Part shown: piece after piece, positions 33,536 to 33,603 of the stretch
How positions within the stretch are numbered: the first letter of the stretch is position 1
How the letters are laid out: each line of letters opens with the position of its first letter
Assembly: GCA_027484125.1 (NCBI GenBank)
Contig: JAIXUI010000069.1
Span: forward strand, 1 to 33,603
Length of the DNA: 33,603 nt
Direction of reading: 5' to 3'
Origin: Bacteroidota bacterium
Lineage (GTDB): Bacteria; Bacteroidota; Bacteroidia; UBA7662; JAIXUI01
Made by a program: the position numbers and the translations under genes
The notes under the pieces: generated by a model
Told to the model about the DNA's origin: nothing
The model's input: the letters and a program-made list of their open reading frames with translations, nothing else
The model's database searches: none

Positions 33536-33603
33536 ATGCGAAACGAAGACATATTTGCCGTTGCTCTAGGGCTATCCAAACCTTGGTTTATTGAACAAGT
33601 CAA
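33536..33603 (+). CDS. ISL3-family transposase, N-terminal fragment
   Basis: Twenty-two codons are present before the window ends: MRNEDIFAVALGLSKPWFIE and two more. The pattern (D/E)(I/L)FxxALGLxxPW near the N-terminus is characteristic of ISL3 transposases. The zinc-finger and DDE catalytic parts lie outside. The assignment rests on this short match and the IS-like terminal sequence just upstream. Confidence 0.72.
   Translation, partial: MRNEDIFAVALGLSKPWFIEQV

Larger units (their letters stand above)
33484..33603 (+). mobile_element. ISL3-family insertion sequence, left end (partial)
   Basis: The window closes inside an insertion sequence. The left terminal region begins near 33484-33487 with GTGGTTCTTCGCCACTAATT, containing small nested inverted repeats (GTGG/CCAC at 33484-33498 and CCAC/GTGG at 33495-33507). 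The transposase start follows at 33536. The exact outer end, target duplication and right end cannot be seen. Confidence 0.72.

Noticed and set aside
1-33603. CRISPR array, tRNA, rRNA or riboswitch
   Set aside because: No regularly spaced direct repeats, no tRNA-like T-loop consensus in the gaps, and no known riboswitch core were found by eye.

Overview
The window is a chromosomal segment of a Bacteroidota bacterium (order not resolvable from sequence alone). The evidence is: an LptD of the Bacteroidota type divergent from an amidase-MCE pair, a LruC/DUF4842 lipoprotein, a CarboxypepD_reg-like protein, a Thermus-type isocitrate dehydrogenase with a C-terminal extension, and TAnnTTTG -7 promoter boxes just upstream of many starts. 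Almost all of it is housekeeping or cell-envelope DNA. No CRISPR array, tRNA, rRNA or prophage was seen.

Layout. 1-120: the first 120 nt of a group II intron (minus strand, starting GTGTG), inserted directly after the aconitase terminator. 188-2452 (-): aconitase. 2534-10006 (-): three histidine kinase genes overlapping by 8 and 4 bp, namely a 1507-aa soluble multi-PAS/GAF kinase followed by two two-TM membrane kinases, with no response regulator in the window. 10124-11518 (+): a LruC-domain lipoprotein divergent from the kinases. 11527-15496 (-): a three-gene glycosylation operon (589-aa membrane protein, polyprenyl-phosphate glycosyltransferase, GT-C-like enzyme), each pair overlapping by 4 bp. 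15552-16379 (+): BadF/N-acetylglucosamine kinase. 16357-19310 (-): a lipoprotein and a SulP transporter. 19363-22606 (+): alpha/beta hydrolase, membrane-anchored cytochrome c, CarboxypepD_reg protein and a GT-B-like protein. 22603-25185 (-): lptD. 25218-26929 (+): N-acetylmuramoyl-L-alanine amidase and an MlaD-type MCE protein. 27013-28458 (-): isocitrate dehydrogenase. 28525-29763 (+): CinA. 30383-31711 (+): 2-oxoacid dehydrogenase E2. 32558-33139 (-): an AT-hook protein lying in long AT-rich non-coding DNA. 33484-33603: the left end and first codons of an ISL3-family transposase.

How it fits together. Aconitase, isocitrate dehydrogenase and the E2 subunit are central-carbon enzymes but lie apart with separate promoters. 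LptD, the amidase and the MCE protein form an outer-membrane and cell-wall cluster. The glycosyltransferase operon probably makes a lipid-linked sugar and transfers it to an envelope acceptor. The kinase operon is the main regulatory unit and may signal to a response regulator encoded elsewhere. Both ends of the window are fragments of multicopy mobile elements, which would fit a contig broken at repeats.

The points most worth a second look are the triple orphan-kinase operon, the intron placed at a terminator, the head-on lptD/amidase promoters, the glycosylation operon with an unrecognised membrane protein, and the AT-hook protein in its AT-rich surroundings.
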